Origin: Hyphomicrobiales bacterium
GTDB lineage: Bacteria; Pseudomonadota; Alphaproteobacteria; Rhizobiales; S144-35
Direction: 5' to 3'
NCBI GenBank assembly: GCA_015494185.1
Contig: WGBT01000075.1
Coordinates: forward strand, 1 to 9,252
Length of the DNA: 9,252 nt
Shown: in pieces, positions 6,001 to 9,252 of the stretch
Position numbering within the stretch: the first letter of the stretch is position 1
How the letters are laid out: each line of letters starts with the position of its first letter
The notes under the pieces: model-generated
What the model was told of the DNA's origin: nothing
What the model saw: the letters and a program-made list of their open reading frames with translations, nothing else
Database searches by the model: none
Position numbers and translations under genes: made by a program

Positions 6001-7910
6001 TGTCCGATGATCCGGCCACTGGCCGCGAAGCGGTGCTGGTGAGCGAAGATCATGGTGCCGTGACGGCCGTCCAAGATCATCAAGCCAGTACCGAGATGCA
6101 GCCATCGGCGACGGAACAGCCCAGCGGTGCCGAGCAACAAAACGAGCAGTTGCCAGAGGTTCTCAAACAGAAGCCAACCAGCAAGGGACGTCAGACCGGC
6201 GGCATTTCAGCCGAATTGCGCGAACGTCTGGTGATGCGGGCTTCAGCGCCATCGCAAGGGGCAGCGTATACAACCATGCCGGTTGGCGGCCAAGCCACGG
6301 CGTCCTCTCAAGCGCGTCCGGACAATTTGCAGCCGCAACCTGAACCAGAATATGAGACAGAAGGTGATGATCAATCCTCCCACCAGGGTCAACCCCAATA
6401 TGCCAGCCGTGAAGAATTTTTGGCAGCTGCGCGGCGGGCTTCGTTAGCGGTGGCCACGGAGGCGATTGAAAGCGCCACGAATGGCAAACGGACCTCTGCG
6501 CGCGCCAACCGTGATGAGCTGGCCGGTGCCTTGAAGGCGAGATCGGCGGATCAGAAGATCAAATCCAATTCGCTGCTTTATATTGCCACCGGTTTTCTGG
6601 TGATCGCGATGGGCGTTCTGGCGGTGGGGAAATGGACGGCCGGCACCGGATCAGAAACCGCGCCGGCTGAAAAGGTGGCGCCGGCAAAACCGGGCAAATT
6701 TGGTGAGCTCTCGGATAGCCAGCCAGGTGGTAAGGCAGACCGGTTGCCTCAGATTCAGAAATTTGGTGTCAATGATCAAAGGACCGCCAAAGCCACTTCC
6801 GGTGCCGCTTCCAATGGTGTGATCATCATTCCTGCGCCGTCGGCTTCCCAAGCCTCAAAAGCCGATGCCGCAAGGATGCAGGCCGCTCGGGACCAGCAAC
6901 GATCGGCACGGCCTGCGATCATCACGGGGGCTTCCAAGGTTGCGGTCAAACCGGAGGGGGACAGCCTACCGGCGGGCAATCAAGGCTCCTTTGTAAGCGG
7001 GATTCAAATCGCCAACGTTCCAATGCCACCGGCAACCATTGGTCCGGTTTCGCTGCGGATTGCCGCTTCGAAAGGTGATCCCAAAGCGCAGTTTGAAGTG
7101 GCGAACCGTTTCCTGGCGGGGCAAGGGGTCAAACGCGATTATGTCGAGGCGGCGAACTGGTACAAACGTGCTGCGGCGCAAGGTTATGCCCCGGCGCAAT
7201 ATCGCCTTGGCACGCTTTATGAGCGGGGCCGTGGTGTGATCAAGGATTTGGCGCGCGCCAAGATCTGGTATCAGCGCGCGGCGCAAGCGGGCAATATTCG
7301 GGCGATGCATAACTATGCCGTGTTGCATACCCGGCGCGGTTTGGGAGAACCCGATTATAGCACGGCCGCCACTTGGTTTGAAAAAGCCGCCCGGCGGGGC
7401 CTGACAGACAGCCAGTTCAATCTGGCGATCATGTATCACAACGGCCTTGGGGTTCGCCGCGACAATGTGCAAGCCTATAAATGGTTTGCCCTTGCCGCCA
7501 GGGGGGGGGACAAGGAAGCCCAGAACAATCTGAAATTGCTGGAGAAAAAATTGACGGCTGGTGAGCTGGTCCGGGCACGCAAGGCGCTGGCCGCTTTCAA
7601 ACCCGCTGAAATCGTGAAATCGGCCAATTACTTAGGGCCGGAGAAAATTGCGGCGATGCGTAAAACCGCCAACAGCGCCAGCGCCCAGCAATATTATCGC
7701 CGGGCGCCCAAACCGGCCGTGAAAGCCAACCCGGTTGTCAAACGGGCTCAGGAGCTGTTGAAGAAGGCTGGCTTCGATCCCGGCCCGGCGGATGGTCAGA
7801 TCGGTCCTAAAACCAGTGCTGCGATCAAGGCTTTTCAACGCCGCCTTGGGCTGGATGAGACCGGTAAGATATCCGATGAGCTGATTGTGCGGTTGGAGGC
7901 TTTGACCTGA
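3048..7910 (+). CDS. podJ: PodJ-like polar organelle development protein (coiled coil, TM, Sel1 repeats, PG-binding)
   Basis: A 1620-residue single-pass membrane protein with no cysteine. Order of parts: N-terminal tail; five to six ~36-residue repeats (about 87-271); acidic, Pro/Ala/Gln-rich disordered linker with short helices (about 280-470); Ala/Glu/Gln-rich coiled coil (479-535); second coiled coil (580-684); disordered linker (685-1050); conserved-looking segments GGISAELRERL (1051-1061) and REEFLAAARRA (1121-1131); basic stretch then membrane helix LLYIATGFLVIAMGVLAVG (1176-1194); periplasmic linker; four Sel1 repeats (1343-1486); peptidoglycan-binding domain (1561-1620, with DGQIGPKTSAAIKAFQ). 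The topology and the REEFLAAARRA-type segment are those of PodJ, the scaffold that organises cell-pole proteins in Caulobacter and Agrobacterium. It is much longer than Caulobacter PodJ (about 970 residues). Start set by GAGGGA at 3035-3040. It stands alone, between long intergenic regions, so it is probably its own transcription unit. A more distant Sel1/PG-binding membrane protein is the alternative. Confidence 0.88.
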   Translation: MSQNHKQTAAGREQRSTPLQQAAVSRPHSQPAGGLQTGSLGQQKRQTAVTTKSRSDSSPKRSFDELITTLIDQIEKQPDKQQIIESIRNHLDLESEAALRKEQQRQKLSSGFVEAGPNDRKIRERLDDPALTVESSRQRSQRKLAAALTSIDEQDYKVRETLNEPVAIEQTTRMRGVRALQAAMSNAVPQDYKVRDRLEAPRPDVFSPRSAAEKVLQQSLRDMTREDMAVRDKLNDTAAQRESDSKTALVQTMLVAMRDVEPDDFVLREWLGELKREFSEPTLKENIFQLPQKTRSESTVETDVQQTPDKSDGKFLDEATAAKPSPSEEDDTAPDDLPLDDGVAASDSRVETSKAVPQQTKVDSPLSAGVAIDLDAVSEQGAKGVGDEVLEEFMAEAEDKLSDLRALLNAPAENHKPTETAVEDTGKQNQVEMAATRAGLDAPSVSSAPSADVQTDSADGKAGATADVAHDKSVQQSLAAFINDTKQDMAAVADKVAAVEKIAAEKAAAEAAAAQHIAAEEAARQQAAQQAAKSKNTGSAERASSKVENQQDEKRGRVERAELDEMSPSVSVQTRSVSDLTAFEQRFEALSQQLEKSLADLNPKAEIRALDRKLDELSSRLETVMKDQPDAAAFAAIEVQLETVVATLEQTSDHAERLTWIEEQIAQLSETVRQLEQKVADIAKTGSQTGFQAGPKAAPAKGFPAAEMSQGRLSGMSGHQDGQGLLSNSNFMNSLTSASGDVSETASPLEDLPPTANEHSIFSGMGRRAYAESLAKAQQAQDDGSAAVSEKETVEQETLTASNETVPFSEEREGDRQTAPEQLQASDSPAADEQAEPLPEVSQFVAPDPYPNPTPASYPAYEGGEPFGAVDEAGLVPEVSAIEARDDEPAGNEAQLQQDQADGSQPDDQADVFATPAHSNAPEAPFGHDSSEMAAPVQAFDAAQKEDEGQKTDVATDSDIENAVRLAANTAVEQAQPDYNLAVLVSDDPATGREAVLVSEDHGAVTAVQDHQASTEMQPSATEQPSGAEQQNEQLPEVLKQKPTSKGRQTGGISAELRERLVMRASAPSQGAAYTTMPVGGQATASSQARPDNLQPQPEPEYETEGDDQSSHQGQPQYASREEFLAAARRASLAVATEAIESATNGKRTSARANRDELAGALKARSADQKIKSNSLLYIATGFLVIAMGVLAVGKWTAGTGSETAPAEKVAPAKPGKFGELSDSQPGGKADRLPQIQKFGVNDQRTAKATSGAASNGVIIIPAPSASQASKADAARMQAARDQQRSARPAIITGASKVAVKPEGDSLPAGNQGSFVSGIQIANVPMPPATIGPVSLRIAASKGDPKAQFEVANRFLAGQGVKRDYVEAANWYKRAAAQGYAPAQYRLGTLYERGRGVIKDLARAKIWYQRAAQAGNIRAMHNYAVLHTRRGLGEPDYSTAATWFEKAARRGLTDSQFNLAIMYHNGLGVRRDNVQAYKWFALAARGGDKEAQNNLKLLEKKLTAGELVRARKALAAFKPAEIVKSANYLGPEKIAAMRKTANSASAQQYYRRAPKPAVKANPVVKRAQELLKKAGFDPGPADGQIGPKTSAAIKAFQRRLGLDETGKISDELIVRLEALT
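3402..3860 (+). repeat. Tandem 36-residue repeats in the PodJ-like N-terminus
   Basis: In protein numbering, the motif D-x-x-[VIL]-R-[DE]-x-L begins at residues 119, 155, 191, 227 and 264, giving spacings of 36, 36, 36 and 37. The motif copies are DRKIRERL, DYKVRETL, DYKVRDRL, DMAVRDKL and DFVLREWL. A hydrophobic pair (L/M-x-x-x-L/M) follows 25-26 residues after each of the first four. A weaker earlier copy (IRNHL, 87-91) suggests a sixth unit. The copies have diverged at DNA level, so this is an old protein repeat, not a recent duplication. I do not recognise the domain. Confidence 0.8.
7074..7505 (+). repeat. Four Sel1-like repeats in the PodJ-like periplasmic part
   Basis: Four consecutive units of exactly 36 residues start with glycine at residues 1343, 1379, 1415 and 1451. 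They fit the Sel1 pattern G-x-x-x-A-Q-x-x-L-x-x-x-Y-x-x-G-x-G-V-x-x-D-x-x-x-A-x-x-W-[YF]. The third unit is the most divergent, with HTRRGLGEPD where the G-x-G-V turn should be. A partial fifth (GDKEAQNNLKLLEK) follows at 1487. Sel1 repeats form helical hairpins that mediate protein contacts; here they should face the periplasm. Confidence 0.9.
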
Positions 7911-7929
7911 CATTGTTGCCGGGTCAAAG
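7900..7929 (+). other. Hairpin spanning the podJ-like stop codon
   Basis: CTTTGACC (7900-7907) pairs perfectly with GGTCAAAG (7922-7929), an 8-bp stem with a 14-base loop that contains the TGA stop. No run of T follows, so it is not a classical terminator by itself. It could protect the 3' end of the message or pause polymerase. Confidence 0.4.
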
Positions 7930-7997
7930 TAAAGTATTGGTTTCTACAATTCATCAAATTCGGTTTCGCCTGAATTCCGCCGTGATTTAGGCGAATT

Positions 7998-8014
7998 ATA
8001 CCGAAGGTATTTTT
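7998..8014 (+). terminator. Probable Rho-independent terminator after the podJ-like gene
   Basis: ATACC-GAA-GGTAT forms a 5-bp stem with a 3-base loop and runs directly into five T residues (8010-8014), 88 bases after the stop codon. The stem is short. An alternative larger fold competes for the same bases: TTCGGT-TTCGCC (7959-7970) can pair with GGCGAA (7990-7995) and ACCGAA (8000-8005). Confidence 0.5.
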
Positions 8015-8103
8015 AATTGACTTTTCCATGCTTTCCGTATCCCTTTGAACGTTTTGCGTCAATTGAACGACAGACGAATAAAGGGTCAGGGCCGCTGGTA
8101 TTA
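8005..8103 (-). repeat. Intergenic repeat, copy B
   Basis: This is the inverted partner of the element at 2654-2750. Read on the minus strand it gives TAATACCA, then TCGTCTGTCGTTCAATT, TTCAAAGGGATACGG and AAAGCATGG, then AAATACCT ending at 8005. Unlike copy A, the ATG in the shared core (8029-8027, minus strand) opens a 64-codon frame running back into the antisense of the podJ-like 3' end. Its end overlaps the probable terminator. Both copies point inward towards the podJ-like gene. Confidence 0.8.
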
Positions 8104-8180
8104 TTAAAGCGGTTCCGGCTTGAAAATGAGCGGGAATCTCTTTTCTTTTTTGCGAGGCCTTTTCTGTGAGGCAGTGACCG

Positions 8181-9252
8181 ATGCGATTTCTAACGGCGAT
8201 CTTGTCTTTTTCACTGTTGGTGATGGTATTTGAAGGGGCTTTCGCTATGCTGGCCCCTGTTGCTGCGCTGGCCAAGACACCGGTTCAGTTACAAGCCAAG
8301 CTCAGCCAAAGTTTGGGAGTTGCCAATCAAGAAAACCGCATCTTTTTGCAAGTCCATCTTGAAGGACTGCCCTTGGCTGACAGCACGCCACGCGCGCCGG
8401 TCAATGTCGCCCTTGTCATCGACCGGTCGGGATCGATGGCGGGCCAAAAGCTGGAACAGGCCAAAAAGGCTGCGATCATGGCCGTCAATCTGTTGAATCG
8501 CAAAGATATTGTTTCTGTGATTGCCTATTCTGACCGTGCCGAAGTGGTGGTTCCCGCGACAAGGCTGACCGACAAAGCCGATGTCATTGACCGGATCCGC
8601 CGGCTCAACAGCCGTGGTATGACAGCCCTTTATGCCGGGGTTTCCCGCGGCGCGGAAGAATTGCGCAAATTCTTCAAGCGGGAGCAAGTCAACCGGATCG
8701 TGCTGCTGTCTGACGGGCTGGCCAATATTGGGCCACGGACGCCAGAAGCGCTTGGCGAGCTTGGCCAGAAGCTGGGTCAGGAGGGGATTTCGGTCACAAC
8801 CATTGGTCTTGGGCTTGGCTATAATGAAGATCTGATGGCCAAGCTGGCTTATAATTCCGATGGCAATCATGCTTTTGTTGAGCATGCCACGGATCTGGTT
8901 CGGATTTTCCGCGAGGAATTTGGGGATGTGTTGTCCATCGTGGCGCAAGGGCTTGATGTGACGATCACCTGTCATGGCGGCGTTCGTCCGGTTCGGGTGC
9001 TTGGCCGGCGCGCAGAAATCGACGGCAACCGGATTTCCTTCCGTCTCAATCAGCTCTATGGCGGGCAAGAGAAATATGTGGTGGTTGAATTGGAAGTTCC
9101 GCCTTATGAAGCCGGGGAGCGGTTGACGATTGCCGATGTTGCGGTCACCTATCTATCGATGGCCGATAAAGAGCAAGACACGGCCCGCCAAAGTGTCGAA
9201 TTGGCTTTTACTCATTCACGAACAGAAGCGGAAAACAGCATTGATAAAAAGG
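8181..9252 (+). CDS. Secreted von Willebrand factor A (VWA) domain protein, 3' end cut off by the window
   Basis: Partial: 357 codons are visible with no stop before the window ends. Residues 1-31 look like a signal peptide (MRF, then a hydrophobic run, possible cleavage after AALA31 or AFA22). A VWA domain covers about 74-255 and has the full metal-ion-dependent adhesion site: D81-x-S83-x-S85 in VIDRSGSM, T148 in RGMTALYAG and D178 in LLSDGLANIG. After it comes a beta-rich region (about 256-345) with YVVVELEVPP, usual in secreted or membrane VWA proteins of the COG2304 type. The ATG at 8181 is the first possible start since an in-frame TGA lies at 8175-8177; GAGG at 8168-8171 is the ribosome site. 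It follows the podJ-like gene by 270 bp with a probable terminator between, so it may have its own promoter. Ligand and role are unknown; a C-terminal membrane anchor could lie beyond the window. Confidence 0.92.
   Translation, partial: MRFLTAILSFSLLVMVFEGAFAMLAPVAALAKTPVQLQAKLSQSLGVANQENRIFLQVHLEGLPLADSTPRAPVNVALVIDRSGSMAGQKLEQAKKAAIMAVNLLNRKDIVSVIAYSDRAEVVVPATRLTDKADVIDRIRRLNSRGMTALYAGVSRGAEELRKFFKREQVNRIVLLSDGLANIGPRTPEALGELGQKLGQEGISVTTIGLGLGYNEDLMAKLAYNSDGNHAFVEHATDLVRIFREEFGDVLSIVAQGLDVTITCHGGVRPVRVLGRRAEIDGNRISFRLNQLYGGQEKYVVVELEVPPYEAGERLTIADVAVTYLSMADKEQDTARQSVELAFTHSRTEAENSIDKK

Noticed and set aside
8140..8151. Pyrimidine/T-rich run upstream of the VWA gene as a terminator
   Set aside because: No stable hairpin precedes it; it more likely belongs to the leader of the VWA gene.
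7835..8275. Minus-strand frame of 146 codons across the podJ-like/VWA gap
   Set aside because: It overlaps the signal-peptide region of the VWA gene and the PG-binding end of the podJ-like gene in antisense, and has no recognisable domain. Only its inner part beginning in the repeat is kept, as a low-interest finding.
8289..9068. Minus-strand frame of 259 codons
   Set aside because: It is the antisense shadow of the VWA gene, whose plus-strand reading shows an intact metal site and signal peptide.

Overview
The window looks like a chromosomal segment of an alphaproteobacterium, most likely of the order Hyphomicrobiales (Rhizobiales). This rests on the gene families: a thioredoxin-TPR chaperedoxin that keeps a CGPC active site, a stand-alone LON substrate-binding-domain protein next to it, and a very large PodJ-type polarity protein (coiled coil, one membrane span, Sel1 repeats, peptidoglycan-binding domain). 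GC content is moderate. A Cohaesibacter-like relative would fit, but that is a guess. No insertion sequence, phage gene, CRISPR array or toxin-antitoxin pair was found.

Layout: 1-335 is non-coding. A tRNA-Gly(GCC) lies on the minus strand at 336-410. After a gap without a convincing gene, everything else reads on the plus strand: a CnoX-like chaperedoxin (704-1624); a LON-domain protein (1740-2516) 115 bp downstream; a 531-bp, partly AT-rich intergenic region; the podJ-like gene (3048-7910, 1620 residues, over half the window); a 270-bp gap with a probable terminator; and the first 357 codons of a secreted von Willebrand factor A (VWA) protein (8181 to the window edge).

Functional reading: the chaperedoxin and the LON-domain protein form a small protein-quality-control pair. 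The PodJ-like protein has a long, mostly disordered and coiled-coil cytoplasmic part, a membrane span at residues 1176-1194, and a periplasmic part ending in a peptidoglycan-binding domain, as expected of a scaffold linking pole-localised proteins to the wall. The VWA protein is also exported and keeps all metal-site residues.

Two observations stand out. First, a roughly 100-bp imperfect repeat sits on each side of the podJ-like gene in inverted orientation (2654-2750 plus strand; 8005-8103 minus strand), with a 23-of-24 identical core. Second, the N-terminus of the PodJ-like protein carries five, possibly six, tandem degenerate units of almost exactly 36 residues, each headed by a [VIL]-R-[DE]-x-L motif that I do not recognise from any named domain.
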